A stretch of 64,000 nucleotides of DNA from Poindextera sp036494815 (lineage in GTDB: Bacteria > Pseudomonadota > Alphaproteobacteria > Caulobacterales > Caulobacteraceae), in contig DASXNV010000004.1 in NCBI GenBank assembly GCA_036494815.1, positions 1-64,000 on the forward strand, read 5' to 3'. Positions 6,527-16,330 of this stretch are shown here, in pieces. The notes under the pieces were generated by a model. That model was not told the DNA's origin. It did no database searches and worked only from the letters and a program-made list of their open reading frames with translations. Every line of letters begins with the position of its first letter. Positions within the stretch are counted from its first letter, which is position 1. Position numbers and translations under genes: made by a program.

Positions 6527-8280
6527 TGCGCCCCGCCGATCTCGCCCTCTATCGCGTTCCGCCCGCTCTGCGGTGGGTGCTGCGGCTGATCTGGCATATC
6601 GAGCACGATTTCGAGCGCGCCCGCGCCGAGGGGCGCGCCGCTGAGGACGCACGCCGGCGGATCCGCTTTGTGCTGCTCACCTTCTGCGCCGGCTTTATCG
6701 TGTTGGCGGTCTGCGCCGCCCGCGCGGCTCTATTTCCCAGCGTTGAGCGAGTCACCGCCCTGGCGGCCCCGGACGGCGCCCGCGCCGACTTGGTCGACCG
6801 CAACGGCCAGCTGTTGGCCGTCGATCTTCCGCACTTCGGCGTCTATTTCAATCCGGCCGAGAACTGGGACATCGACGAGGTCCGCCGCAAATTGCCGGCG
6901 GTACTGCCGCAACTGCCTGCGGCGCGGCTGGAGCGCATGCTGCATGGCGCGCGCCGCCAATATGTCATCGGCGGCCTGACTCCTGAGGAAAAGGCCCGGG
7001 TCGACGATCTGGGTCTGCCCGGCGTCTCGTTCGAGAATGAGGTCGGCCGGGTCTATCCCTTGGGGGCCACCGGCGGCCACCTGATCGGTTTCGTCGATCG
7101 CGGGGGATCCGGTCTCTCCGGCGCCGAATTCGCGCTCAACGACACCATCATGAACAATGCGGACAAGGGCGCGGTGCCGTTGTCCATCGACCTTCGGGTC
7201 CAGGCGGCGCTGCAAGATGAACTGCAGAACGCGGCGACCAAATTCAACGCCATCGGCGGCGTCGGCATCGTCACCAACGTCCACACTGGCGAGATCCTGG
7301 GCATGGCCAGCTTCCCGGCCTTCGATCCCAACAACGCCGCCTCCACGCCACCGGCCAATATGGTCAACCACGCGGCCGCCACGGTCTATGAGCCCGGCTC
7401 GGTGTTCAAGGTCTTCACCCTGGCCATGGGCATCGATGCGGGCCTGGCCAATATCAACAGTATGTACGACGTGCACACGCCCTTGGTGCTGCCCGGGCGG
7501 ACGATCCACGACTATCACAAGGGCGACACGGTCCTGCCGCTCTACAAGGTGTTCACCCATTCTTCGAATATCGGCGCAGCGCGCCTCGGCCTGCAGGCTG
7601 GCCCTGAGCGGATGGACAAGTATTTCCGCAGCTTCGGCCTGTTCGCGGCGGCGCCCAGCGAGCTGAAGGAATCCGCCCGTCCGCTGGTCCAGCGTCAGCT
7701 GAACCCTGGCACTGTAGCCTCCATGTCTTTCGGCGAGGCCATCGCGGTCAGCCCCCTGGCCATCGCCACTGGCATGAACGGCATTCTCAATGGCGGCGAA
7801 TATGTCCCGCTGACGATTAGGAAACTCGATCCCAACACCGTCCCGCAGGGACACCGCGTGGTTTCGGAGGCGACCTCCCGCACCATGCTCGACCTGATGC
7901 GGCTGAACGTCACCCAGGAGGACGGCTCGGGCAAGAAGGCCGACGTGCCGGGCTATAGCGTCGGCGGCAAGACCGGTTCGGCGGAAAAGTCCATTGGCGG
8001 TCGGATCGACCGAAAGCGGCTGGTGTCCTCCTTCGCCGCAGTGTTCCCCACCGACGGGCCAATGAACGCCGACCGCTATTTCGTGCTGATCATGCTCGAC
8101 GAGCCCAAGGCGACCAAAGATACCTTCGGCTTCGCCACCGGCGGCTGGACCGCGGCGCCGGCGGTAGGGCACGTGATCGAGCGCATCGCCCCCTATGTAG
8201 GCGTCAAGCGGGCGCCCATCGATCTGGCGACCCTCAACGGCGGCGGCGCGGCCGCCAAGCTCGTCGGGAGCGGCCGATGA
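6526..8280 (+). CDS. ftsI: Peptidoglycan transpeptidase FtsI (PBP3)
   Basis: This 584-residue class B penicillin-binding protein crosslinks septal peptidoglycan. There is a cytoplasmic tail, one membrane anchor at about residues 47-68, a PBP dimerisation domain (about 80-210) and a transpeptidase domain. The catalytic motifs are all present: SVFK with Ser292 and Lys295, SSN at 346-348, and KTG at 482-484. The stop overlaps the murE start (ATGA). Length and motif spacing are normal for FtsI. It is expected to work with FtsW, encoded seven kilobases downstream in the same operon. Confidence 0.97.
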   Translation: MRPADLALYRVPPALRWVLRLIWHIEHDFERARAEGRAAEDARRRIRFVLLTFCAGFIVLAVCAARAALFPSVERVTALAAPDGARADLVDRNGQLLAVDLPHFGVYFNPAENWDIDEVRRKLPAVLPQLPAARLERMLHGARRQYVIGGLTPEEKARVDDLGLPGVSFENEVGRVYPLGATGGHLIGFVDRGGSGLSGAEFALNDTIMNNADKGAVPLSIDLRVQAALQDELQNAATKFNAIGGVGIVTNVHTGEILGMASFPAFDPNNAASTPPANMVNHAAATVYEPGSVFKVFTLAMGIDAGLANINSMYDVHTPLVLPGRTIHDYHKGDTVLPLYKVFTHSSNIGAARLGLQAGPERMDKYFRSFGLFAAAPSELKESARPLVQRQLNPGTVASMSFGEAIAVSPLAIATGMNGILNGGEYVPLTIRKLDPNTVPQGHRVVSEATSRTMLDLMRLNVTQEDGSGKKADVPGYSVGGKTGSAEKSIGGRIDRKRLVSSFAAVFPTDGPMNADRYFVLIMLDEPKATKDTFGFATGGWTAAPAVGHVIERIAPYVGVKRAPIDLATLNGGGAAAKLVGSGR

Positions 8281-9728
8281 GTTCCATGCGTTTGTCCGCC
8301 TTGCTTGAGCGTGATCTGATCACCGATCCCGAAGTCACCGCCGTCACCGCCGACAGCCGGCAGGTGCGGCCCGGGGCTCTGTTCGTGGCCCTGCCGGGGA
8401 CCAAGGCCGATGGGCGTGGCTTCGTCACGGCCGCGGTTCAGGCCGGCGCTGTCGCGGTGCTGGCGGGCGAGGCCCTGGAGGATGTGGGCGTGCCCGTGGT
8501 GGCGGTCAGCGATCCGCGCCGGGCCTATGCTCTCGCCGCGGCGGCTCTCTGGGGCGTCCAGCCCAAGACCTGCGTGGCTATCACCGGGACCAACGGCAAA
8601 ACCTCCATCGCCGTCTTCTGCCGCCAGATGTTCGAGCGCCTGGGCCATCGTTCGGCCAGCATGGGCACGCTCGGCGTGCAGGCGGAAGGCGAACAGGTGA
8701 CCCCCGCCGGCCTGACCACGCCCGACGCCGGCGACGTGGCCCGCTTGCTGGCCGACCTGGCTGGGCGCGGTGTCACCCACCTGGCCCTGGAAGCCTCGTC
8801 GCATGGGGTCGATCAGCGGCGGCTGGACGGCGTGCGCCTGACCGCGGCCGGCTTCACCAACCTGACCCAGGACCATCTGGACTATCACGGGACCATGGGA
8901 GCCTATCGCGCCGCCAAGCTGCGCCTGTTCGAGACCCTGCTGCCGCGGAACGGAACCGCGGTGCTCAACGCCGACAGCGACGCCTTTGCGGCCTTCGCCG
9001 CCAGCGCAGTGCAGTCCGGCCAAACCCTTTTGTCCGTGGGCGAGCAGGGCCAGGCCCTGAAATTGACGGGTCGCACCTTGCTGCCGGACGGCCAGCGCCT
9101 GGCGATCACGGCCGAAGGCCGCGGGTTCCATGTGAATCTGCCCCTGGTCGGCGCCTATCAGGCCTCCAACGCCCTGGTGGCGGCGGGTCTGTGCATCGCC
9201 GCGGGTGAAAAGGTCGAGGCGGTGCTGCAGGCCCTGGAGCACATCCAAGGCGCCCCCGGTCGACTGCAGCGGGTCGGCGCCGGCCCGCGCGGCGGCGAAG
9301 CCTATGTGGACTACGCCCACACCCCCGACGGCCTGGAGACGGTGCTGGCGGCGCTTCGTCCGCATACCAAGGGCCGGCTGATTGTGGTCTTTGGCGCCGG
9401 CGGCGATCGCGATCGCGGCAAGCGGCCGCTGATGGGCGAAATCGCCGCGCGCTTGGCCGACATGGCCATCGTCACCGATGACAATCCGCGTTCGGAAGAT
9501 CCCGCCTCGATCCGCGCCGCCATCCTCGCCGCCGCCTCCGGCGCGCGCGAAATCGGCGACCGCGCCGCGGCCATCACCGAGGCCGCGGGCCTGCTGGCTG
9601 AAGGTGACGTGCTGGTGGTGGCCGGTAAGGGGCACGAGCAGGGGCAACTGGTGGCCGGCGTCACCTATCCCTTCGACGATGTGGCCGTGACCGCGGCGGC
9701 CCTGGGTCTGGGGGCGGCCCATGCTTGA
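8277..9728 (+). CDS. murE: UDP-MurNAc-tripeptide synthetase MurE (meso-DAP adding)
   Basis: This is a 483-residue Mur ligase that adds the third amino acid to UDP-MurNAc-L-Ala-D-Glu in the cytoplasm. It has the N-terminal domain with TADSRQVRPGALFVALPG, the ATP loop ITGTNGKTS, the central LEASSHGVDQRRLDG stretch, and the C-terminal YAHTPDGLE and FGAGGDRDRGKRP segments. The DNPRSEDP motif near residue 400 matches the DNPR signature of enzymes that use meso-diaminopimelate rather than lysine, so a DAP-type cell wall is expected. It overlaps ftsI by 4 bases and murF by 8 bases. Confidence 0.97.
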   Translation: MSSMRLSALLERDLITDPEVTAVTADSRQVRPGALFVALPGTKADGRGFVTAAVQAGAVAVLAGEALEDVGVPVVAVSDPRRAYALAAAALWGVQPKTCVAITGTNGKTSIAVFCRQMFERLGHRSASMGTLGVQAEGEQVTPAGLTTPDAGDVARLLADLAGRGVTHLALEASSHGVDQRRLDGVRLTAAGFTNLTQDHLDYHGTMGAYRAAKLRLFETLLPRNGTAVLNADSDAFAAFAASAVQSGQTLLSVGEQGQALKLTGRTLLPDGQRLAITAEGRGFHVNLPLVGAYQASNALVAAGLCIAAGEKVEAVLQALEHIQGAPGRLQRVGAGPRGGEAYVDYAHTPDGLETVLAALRPHTKGRLIVVFGAGGDRDRGKRPLMGEIAARLADMAIVTDDNPRSEDPASIRAAILAAASGAREIGDRAAAITEAAGLLAEGDVLVVAGKGHEQGQLVAGVTYPFDDVAVTAAALGLGAAHA

Positions 9729-11103
9729 GCCGCTATGGACCAGCGACGAGATTCTTCGCGCCACCGGCGGCGCCCTCCTGGGCGCGCCGTTCGACGCCGC
9801 CGGGGTGTCCATCGACACCCGCTCGCTGGAGCCGGGTGATCTGTTCGTGGCCCTGGCCGATCTGCGCGACGGGCATGAGTTCGTGGGTCAGGCCCTGGAC
9901 AAGGGCGCGTCTGGAGCCCTGGTCACTCGGCCCATCGCCGGTTCGCAGATCGTGGTTCCCGATAGCCTGAAGGCCCTGGAAGCCCTCGGCGTCGCCGCAC
10001 GGGAACGCGCCGTCCAGGCTCGCCGCGGCGCGGTGACCGGCTCGGTGGGCAAGACCAGCGTCACCCAAGCCCTGGCCGCGGGCCTGGCCCTGGCCGGTCC
10101 GTCCCACGCCTCGGTCAAGTCCTACAACAACCATATCGGCGTGCCCCTCACTCTGGCGCGAACGCCCCGGGCCACGCGCCGGGCGGTGTTCGAAGTGGGC
10201 ATGAACCACGCCGACGAGATCGCGCCCTTGTCGCGGATGATCGAGCCGCACGCGGTGGTGATCACCACCGTTGGCCCGGTGCATATGGAGAACTTCGCCG
10301 ACGGCGAAGTTGGCGTGGCGCGGGCCAAGGCCGAAATCTTCGCCGGGCTGCGGCCCGATGGCGTGGCGGTGCTCAACGCCGACAATCGCTGGTTCGACCT
10401 TCTCAAGGCCGAGGCCGAAGCCGTGGGCGCGCGGGTGGTGCGGTTCGGCGCCGCCGACGGCTGCGACGCCCAACTGACGGGTTTCGATATCGCGCCCGGC
10501 GGCGCGGTGGTGGGCGCGCGGCTGCACGGCCGCTCGCTGCGCTTTCCCATCCGCCAGAGCGGCGCCCATTGGGGTCCTAACAGCCTAGCTGTGCTGTTGA
10601 TGCTGGAAGCCCTGGATGTGGACCTGGACACCAGCCTGGCCGCCTTGTCCGACTTCGCGCCTCTGTCCGGTCGCGGAGCCGAGCAGTCGGTGGCCTTATC
10701 CGGCCGCGTCTTCGATCTCATCGATGAGAGCTACAATGCTAATCCGGTGTCCATGGGCGCGGCCATCGCCAGCCTGGGCGCCCGGCGCCTGGCCGGCCGC
10801 CGCATCCTGGCCCTGACCGACATGCTCGAGCTGGGACCGGACTCGCCGCGCTATCACGCCGAGCTGGCCGGCCCGATCGCCGAGGCGGGTGTCGACCTGG
10901 TCTTTTGCGCCGGCCCCCTGATGCGGTCGCTTTGGGAGGCGCTGCCCGCCGCCCGCCGCGGCGGTTATGCCGAAACCGCGGGCGAGCTGTCCGGCCAGCT
11001 GGCCGAGGCCGTGCGCAGTGGCGACGTGGTCCTGGTCAAGGGCTCCAAGGGCTCCAAGGCGGCGGACATCGTGGCGGTCTTGAGCGAGGGGAGCGCCGGC
11101 TGA
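9721..11103 (+). CDS. murF: UDP-MurNAc-tripeptide:D-Ala-D-Ala ligase MurF
   Basis: This is a 460-residue Mur ligase that attaches D-Ala-D-Ala to finish the cytoplasmic pentapeptide precursor. The N-terminal domain shows IDTRSLEPGDLFVAL, the ATP-binding loop is VTGSVGKTSVT (the GSVGKT variant is usual in MurF), then SYNNHIGVPLTLAR, FEVGMNHADEI and DESYNANPVSM, a MurF hallmark. It starts 8 bases inside murE and its TGA shares a base with the mraY ATG. Length is normal. Confidence 0.97.
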   Translation: MLEPLWTSDEILRATGGALLGAPFDAAGVSIDTRSLEPGDLFVALADLRDGHEFVGQALDKGASGALVTRPIAGSQIVVPDSLKALEALGVAARERAVQARRGAVTGSVGKTSVTQALAAGLALAGPSHASVKSYNNHIGVPLTLARTPRATRRAVFEVGMNHADEIAPLSRMIEPHAVVITTVGPVHMENFADGEVGVARAKAEIFAGLRPDGVAVLNADNRWFDLLKAEAEAVGARVVRFGAADGCDAQLTGFDIAPGGAVVGARLHGRSLRFPIRQSGAHWGPNSLAVLLMLEALDVDLDTSLAALSDFAPLSGRGAEQSVALSGRVFDLIDESYNANPVSMGAAIASLGARRLAGRRILALTDMLELGPDSPRYHAELAGPIAEAGVDLVFCAGPLMRSLWEALPAARRGGYAETAGELSGQLAEAVRSGDVVLVKGSKGSKAADIVAVLSEGSAG

Positions 11104-12212
11104 TGCTGTACCTCCTCTATCTCCGCCTGGCCGAGCATCAGCACTATGTGCCCGTACTCAACCTACTGAAATACCTGACTTTCCGTACTGGAATGTCGGT
11201 GGTCACGGCCCAGGTGATCGTCAACGCCATGGGCTCGCGCTTTATTCGCTGGATGCAGGCCAAGCAGGGCAAGGGCCAGCCGATCCGCAAGGAGGGCATC
11301 GAGCGCCACATCATCGAAAAGGCCGGCACGCCGACCATGGGCGGGCTGATGATCCTGGCCGGCCTGTTGGGCGGGACCCTGATCTGGAGCGACCTGGCCA
11401 ATATCTATGTCTGGGTGGCGATCCTGGTCACGGCCAGCTATGGCGTCCTGGGCTTCCTCGACGACTACGCCAAGGTCACCCGGCAGACCACCGAGGGCCT
11501 GTCCGGCCCGGCCCGGCTGGGCATCGAGTTCCTGGTGGCCTTCGTCGGTATCCTGTTGATGATCAAGTTCGGCGAAGTCGCGCCGGAGAAGCATCTGGCG
11601 ACTTCGGTGGCCTTCCCAGTGTTCAAAAACTTCCTGCTCGACCTCGGCTGGTTCTACCTGGCGTTCGCCGGCGTGGTGATCGTCGGCGCGGCCAATGCGG
11701 TCAATTTCACCGACGGCCTGGACGGCCTGGCCATCGTGCCGGTGATGATCGCCGCAGCGGCGTTTGGCGTCATCGCCTATCTGGTGGGGAACTTTAAGTT
11801 CGCCGAATACCTGCAGGTCCATTTTGCGCCTGGAGTGGGGGAGCTGGCGGTGTTCTGCGGCGCGGTGATCGGAGCCGGGTTGGGCTTTCTTTGGTACAAC
11901 GCCCCGCCGGCCCGGATTTTCATGGGCGATACAGGCTCCCTGGCCCTGGGCGGCGCGCTCGGCACGATCGCGGTGGCCTGCAAGCACGAGATCGTCCTGG
12001 CCATTGTCGGCGGCCTGTTCGTGGCCGAGGCCCTGTCGGTGATCATCCAGGTGGCCTATTTCAAGCGCACCGGCCGCCGGGTGTTCCTGATGGCGCCGAT
12101 CCACCACCATTTCGAGAAACTGGGCTGGGCCGAGTCGACCGTCGTGATCCGGTTCTGGATCGTGGCGATCATGCTGGCCATGCTCGGCCTCGCCACCTTG
12201 AAGCTGCGGTAG
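11103..12212 (+). CDS. mraY: Phospho-MurNAc-pentapeptide translocase MraY
   Basis: This is a 369-residue polytopic membrane enzyme that transfers phospho-MurNAc-pentapeptide to undecaprenyl phosphate, making lipid I. It has about ten hydrophobic segments. Family motifs are PTMGGLMIL, FLDDYAKV (aspartates of the first DDxxD-like site), NAVNFTDGLDGLA, FMGDTGSLALGG and the loop APIHHHFEKLGW. The ATG at 11103 follows the murF TGA with one shared base. Family length is usually 360-370, so this start is right. Confidence 0.97.
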   Translation: MLYLLYLRLAEHQHYVPVLNLLKYLTFRTGMSVVTAQVIVNAMGSRFIRWMQAKQGKGQPIRKEGIERHIIEKAGTPTMGGLMILAGLLGGTLIWSDLANIYVWVAILVTASYGVLGFLDDYAKVTRQTTEGLSGPARLGIEFLVAFVGILLMIKFGEVAPEKHLATSVAFPVFKNFLLDLGWFYLAFAGVVIVGAANAVNFTDGLDGLAIVPVMIAAAAFGVIAYLVGNFKFAEYLQVHFAPGVGELAVFCGAVIGAGLGFLWYNAPPARIFMGDTGSLALGGALGTIAVACKHEIVLAIVGGLFVAEALSVIIQVAYFKRTGRRVFLMAPIHHHFEKLGWAESTVVIRFWIVAIMLAMLGLATLKLR

Positions 12213-12228
12213 GGGAGGCTCGAACCAC

Positions 12229-13644
12229 GTGATCCCCGTCAGAGGTTTCGAAGGCAAGCGCGTCGCAGTGTTCGGCCTGGCCCGGTCGGGCCTGACCGCC
12301 GCCCGAGCCTTGATCGCCGGCGACGCCGAAGTGGCCGTGTGGGACGACAAGCCCGCCGCGCGCGAAGCCGCGGTGGCCGAGGGCCTGGCCGTGGTCGACC
12401 TGCGCGAGGCCGACTGGTCCCAGTTCGCCGCCCTGATGCTGTCGCCCGGCGTGCCCCTGACCCATCCCGAGCCGCACTGGACGGTGAAGATGGCCCAGGC
12501 CGCCGGGGTCGAGATCCTGGGCGACATCGAGCTGTTCGCCCGCACGGTCAACGCCGCCCCCGACCACAAAAAGCCCAAAGTGGTGGCCATCACGGGCACC
12601 AACGGCAAGTCCACCACCACCGCCCTGATCGGCCACATGCTGACCGCCGCCGGCCGCGACGCGCGCATCGGCGGCAATATCGGCGTCGGCGTCTTGGGTC
12701 TGGAGGACATGCACGGCGGGGCCGTCTATGTGCTGGAGATCTCGTCCTACCAGCTCGACCTGACCTCCAGCCTCAAGCCGGATGTCTCCATCCTGCTCAA
12801 TCTCAGCCCCGACCACCTGGACCGCCACGGCGGCATGGAGGGCTATGCGACCGCCAAGCGGCGGGTGCTGTTCAATCAGGGCAAGGGCGACACCGCCGTG
12901 ATCGGGGTCGACGATCCCTGGTGCCAGCAGATCTGCACTGAAATCACCGCCGCCAACCGCCGCACCATCTGGCCGATCTCGGCCGGCCGCTCCATGGGCC
13001 GCGGGGTCTACGCCATCGGCGGGGTGCTCTATGACGCCACCGGCGACCGCGTTCTGGAGGTGGCCGACCTGCACCGGGCCCGCGCGCTGACCGGCCGCCA
13101 CAACTGGCAGAACGCCGCCGCCGCCTATGCCGCCGCGCGAGGCCTGGGCCTGTCGGTGGAGGACGCCGCCAGCGGCCTGATCACCTTCCCGGGCCTGGCT
13201 CATCGCATGGAGACCGTGGCCCAGATCGGCCAGATTCGCTTTATCAACGACAGCAAGGCCACCAACGCCGACGCCGCGCGCCAGGCCATGAGCAGCTATC
13301 CGCGCTTCTATTGGATCGCCGGGGGTCGGGCCAAGGCTGGGGGCATAGACAGCTTGGCCGACCTGTTCCCCAAGGTGGCCAAGGCCTATCTGATCGGCGA
13401 GGCGGCCAAGGACTTCGCCAAGACGCTCGACGGCCAGGCGCCTTATGAGATCAGCGGCGACCTGGACCGCGCCACAGCCGCCGCCTATGCCGACGCCAGG
13501 GCCGCGGGCGGCGAAGCGATCATCCTGCTCTCACCGGCCTGCGCCTCCTTCGACCAGTTTCCCGATTTCGAGGTCCGCGGCGAGGCCTTCCGCGACGCCG
13601 TCATGTCCCTGACGCGCAAGCCGGCGAAGGGAGCCACGGCATGA
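12229..13644 (+). CDS. murD: UDP-MurNAc-L-alanine:D-glutamate ligase MurD
   Basis: This is a 471-residue Mur ligase adding D-glutamate to UDP-MurNAc-L-Ala. It has an N-terminal Rossmann-like segment (VAVFGLARSGLTAARAL), a SPGVPLTHP loop, ATP motif ITGTNGKSTTTAL, the NIGVGVL substrate segment, LEISSYQLD, the LNLSPDHLDRHG block and the C-terminal FINDSKATNADAA. The start is a GTG at 12229 with a strong AGGGGAGG ribosome-binding site about 10 bases before it. The 16-base gap after mraY is one of the few non-overlapping junctions in this operon. Its stop overlaps the ftsW ATG. Confidence 0.97.
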   Translation: MIPVRGFEGKRVAVFGLARSGLTAARALIAGDAEVAVWDDKPAAREAAVAEGLAVVDLREADWSQFAALMLSPGVPLTHPEPHWTVKMAQAAGVEILGDIELFARTVNAAPDHKKPKVVAITGTNGKSTTTALIGHMLTAAGRDARIGGNIGVGVLGLEDMHGGAVYVLEISSYQLDLTSSLKPDVSILLNLSPDHLDRHGGMEGYATAKRRVLFNQGKGDTAVIGVDDPWCQQICTEITAANRRTIWPISAGRSMGRGVYAIGGVLYDATGDRVLEVADLHRARALTGRHNWQNAAAAYAAARGLGLSVEDAASGLITFPGLAHRMETVAQIGQIRFINDSKATNADAARQAMSSYPRFYWIAGGRAKAGGIDSLADLFPKVAKAYLIGEAAKDFAKTLDGQAPYEISGDLDRATAAAYADARAAGGEAIILLSPACASFDQFPDFEVRGEAFRDAVMSLTRKPAKGATA

Positions 13645-14816
13645 GCCTTCAGCATCACGCCTTCGCCCGTTCCGATCGCTCGCGCGTGGGCGTCTGGTGG
13701 TGGACCACCGACCACATCCTGCTGGGCGCCACCGCCATCCTGATCGCTATCGGCGTGCTTTTGAGCTTCGCCAACAGCCCGGCGGCGGCCGAGCGCCTGA
13801 ACCTGGGCGATCCCTTCCATTTCGCCGTGCGTCAGAGCGTGTTCGCCATCGGCGCCACAGTGGTGCTGCTGGCGGTGTCGATGATGTCGCCCAAGGGGGT
13901 CAAGCGCACGGCCTTCTTCGCCTATCTGATCTCGATCGCCATCATGATCGCCCTGCCGCTGATGGGCCACCACGCAAAGGGCGCGACCCGCTGGCTGGAG
14001 TTCGGCGGCTTCACCCTGCAGCCGTCGGAATTCATGAAGCCGGCCCTGATCGTGCTGGCCGCCTGGATGTTCGCCGAGAACCAGAAGGGCGAGGGCGTTC
14101 CGGGCGTGTCGATCGCCTTCGTCCTCTATGGCGTGGCCGTCGCCCTGCTGCTGCTGCAGCCTGATGTGGGCCAGACCATCCTGATCACCATTGCGTTCGG
14201 CGCGGCCTTCTTCATGGCCGGCGTGCCGGTCGCCTGGATGCTGGGCCTGTTGGCCGTGGCCGCAGCGGGCGGGGTGGGGATCTACTTCGCCTTCGACCAC
14301 GTCTCCAGCCGGGTCAACAGCTTCCTCAGCCACGACCATGCCGGCGCCCAGGCCGACCCCAACCAGATTCGCCACGCCCTGGAGGCCATCGCCGCTGGCG
14401 GCTGGTTCGGACAGGGTCCGGGCGAAGCCCTCCTTAAGCGCCAGTTGCCTGACGTTCATACCGACTTCGCCTATGCCGGCGGGGCCGAGGAATTCGGCCT
14501 GGTCTTCTCCCTGTTCCTCATCGGCCTGTTCGCGGTGATCGTGCTGCGCGGTCTCTACAAGTCCATGAAGCTGGCCGACGCCTTCGACCAGGTGGCGGCG
14601 GGCGGCCTGTTCGTGCTGCTGGGCCAGCAGGTGTTCATCAATATCGCCATGGAATTGCGCTTGATCCCCACAAAGGGCATGACCCTGCCGTTCATTTCCT
14701 ACGGAGGATCGTCGATGCTCGCCATGGGCTTGACCCTGGGCATGGCCCTGGCGCTGACGCGCAAGCGGCCGGGCGCCTACACCCCCACCGAAGGGCCTAA
14801 CGGCGCCTTCTCGTGA
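13641..14816 (+). CDS. ftsW: Septal peptidoglycan glycosyltransferase FtsW
   Basis: This is a 391-residue SEDS-family membrane protein with about ten transmembrane segments. SEDS proteins polymerise lipid II into glycan strands, in FtsW's case with FtsI at the septum. Visible family features are KGATRWLEFGGFTLQPSEFMKP near residues 113-134, the LLLLQPDVGQT segment, the periplasmic loop ending in LPDVHTDFAYAGGAEEFG with the Asp/Glu-rich catalytic region, and the end TLPFISYGGSSMLA. Its ATG overlaps the murD stop and its TGA overlaps the murG GTG. Order murD-ftsW-murG is the classic one. Confidence 0.97.
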   Translation: MSLQHHAFARSDRSRVGVWWWTTDHILLGATAILIAIGVLLSFANSPAAAERLNLGDPFHFAVRQSVFAIGATVVLLAVSMMSPKGVKRTAFFAYLISIAIMIALPLMGHHAKGATRWLEFGGFTLQPSEFMKPALIVLAAWMFAENQKGEGVPGVSIAFVLYGVAVALLLLQPDVGQTILITIAFGAAFFMAGVPVAWMLGLLAVAAAGGVGIYFAFDHVSSRVNSFLSHDHAGAQADPNQIRHALEAIAAGGWFGQGPGEALLKRQLPDVHTDFAYAGGAEEFGLVFSLFLIGLFAVIVLRGLYKSMKLADAFDQVAAGGLFVLLGQQVFINIAMELRLIPTKGMTLPFISYGGSSMLAMGLTLGMALALTRKRPGAYTPTEGPNGAFS

Positions 14817-15919
14817 GTTCTTCGCATAACGGCCGTCTCGCCGTTGTCGCCGCGGGCGGCACCGGCGGACACCTATTTCCGGCCCAGGCCCTGGCCGAGG
14901 CCCTGATCGCACGCGGCTGGCGCGTGGTCCTGTGCACTGACGAGCGCGGCGTGAACTATGCCGCGAGCTTTCCGGCCGAGGAGCGCATCGCCCTGGCCGC
15001 GGCGACCTACAAGCCCGGCAATCCCCTGGGCATGATCCAGGCCGGCCTGACCATCCTGCGCGGAGTGCTGCAGGCGCGCGAGGCCTTCAAGCGGCTGGAT
15101 CCGGCGGTGGTGGTGGGCTTTGGCGGCTATCCGTCCCTGCCGGCCCTGCTGGCGGCCCTGTCCAGCGGCCGGCGCACGGTGATCCACGAACAGAACGCGG
15201 TGATCGGCCGGGCCAACAAGTTCCTGGCCGGGCGTGTGACCACCGTGGCCTGCGCCTTTCCGACCCTGCTGAAGGCGCCAGCCTCGGTCAGCGCCCGCGC
15301 CCAGGTGGTGGGCAATCCGGTGCGGCCAGAGATCCGCGCCCTGGCCGACCGGCCCTATGAAGCGCCTACCGAGGCCGGCAAGATCCACCTATTGATCACC
15401 GGTGGCAGCCAGGGCGCGCGGCTGCTCTCCGAGTTGTTGCCCAAGGCCGTGGCCGCCCTGCCGGAGGCCCTGCGCGGGCGGTTGAACGTGCAGCAGCAGA
15501 CCCGCGCCGAATCCATGGACGGCGCCCGTTCCACCTATCGCAACGCCATGGTCCAGGCCGAGATCGCGCCGTTTTTCCGCGACATGGCCGGGCGCCTCGG
15601 CGCCGCGCACCTTGTGGTGGGAAGGGCCGGCGCCTCCACCTGCTGCGAGCTGGCCGTGGCCGGCAAGCCGGCCATCCTGGTGCCGCTGAAGATCGCCCTG
15701 GACGACGACCAGGGCCAGAACGCCCGCCTGCTGGCCGAAGCCGGCGGCGCCGAGATCGCCCGCGAGGACGTGCTGACCGTGGACGTCATGGCCAAGGCGC
15801 TGGAGACCCTGATGACCAATCCGGAGCGGCTGGCGCGCATGGCGGCGGCGGCGCGGTCGGTGGCCCGGCCGGATGCGGCGGAGCGGCTGGCGGACGTGGT
15901 GGAGGCGACGGCGGGTTAG
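14813..15919 (+). CDS. murG: UDP-GlcNAc transferase MurG
   Basis: This is a 368-residue GT-B-fold transferase that adds GlcNAc to lipid I, forming lipid II on the cytoplasmic face of the membrane. The N-terminal glycine loop AAGGTGGHLFPAQALAEAL, the FGGYPSLPALLA and IHEQNAVIGRANKFLA segments and the second glycine loop ITGGSQGARLLSE are all clear. The C-terminal donor site shows VGRAGASTCCELAVAGKPAILVP. The start is a GTG inside the ftsW stop codon. It is the last gene of the first dcw block; the expected next gene, murC, is displaced by about 4.6 kb. Confidence 0.97.
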   Translation: MSSSHNGRLAVVAAGGTGGHLFPAQALAEALIARGWRVVLCTDERGVNYAASFPAEERIALAAATYKPGNPLGMIQAGLTILRGVLQAREAFKRLDPAVVVGFGGYPSLPALLAALSSGRRTVIHEQNAVIGRANKFLAGRVTTVACAFPTLLKAPASVSARAQVVGNPVRPEIRALADRPYEAPTEAGKIHLLITGGSQGARLLSELLPKAVAALPEALRGRLNVQQQTRAESMDGARSTYRNAMVQAEIAPFFRDMAGRLGAAHLVVGRAGASTCCELAVAGKPAILVPLKIALDDDQGQNARLLAEAGGAEIAREDVLTVDVMAKALETLMTNPERLARMAAAARSVARPDAAERLADVVEATAG

Positions 15920-15925
15920 GGGGCG

Positions 15926-16330
15926 TCAGACCCTGCGCGCCGGCCCGGCATAGGCCGCGACTTTTTCGTCGGATGTCAGCAAGGTGATCCCCTCGACGCG
16001 GGCCTGGGCCACCAACATGCGGTCGAACGGATCCTTGTGCAGCGGCGGAAGATGGCCGACCGCCGCCGCATGTTCGCTGGTGATCGGGATTTCCATATAG
16101 CCATTGTCCAACAGGCCCCGGCGCAGCAGGTGCGGATCGGCCCTGAAATCCTCGCGGCCGATGCCGCCCTTGATCGCCACCTCCCAAATGCTGGCGGCGC
16201 TGAAATAGAGCGGGTTGTCCAGATCGGCTATGAGGGTTTCAGCCGCCGGCGACAGGCGATCAGCCCCCAACCCGCCGTCGTCCGATCCTGCGGCCCACAG
16301 CAGCAGGTGGGTGTCGAGCAGTAGCTTCAC
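15926..16330 (-). CDS. VapC-type PIN-domain toxin
   Basis: This is a 134-residue PIN-domain protein, the toxin half of a type II toxin-antitoxin pair. The acidic metal-binding residues of the PIN nuclease are in place: Asp6 (LLLDTHLLLW), the Glu of SIWEVAIK, the Asp of PFDRMLVAQA and the Asp of LLTSDEKV. It belongs to the PIN subgroup that pairs with Phd-like antitoxins. It overlaps the antitoxin gene by 4 bases (ATGA). VapC proteins cut RNA, commonly tRNA or rRNA; the target is not predictable here. It ends only 6 bases from the murG stop, convergent with the division operon. Confidence 0.9.
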   Translation of the reverse strand: MKLLLDTHLLLWAAGSDDGGLGADRLSPAAETLIADLDNPLYFSAASIWEVAIKGGIGREDFRADPHLLRRGLLDNGYMEIPITSEHAAAVGHLPPLHKDPFDRMLVAQARVEGITLLTSDEKVAAYAGPARRV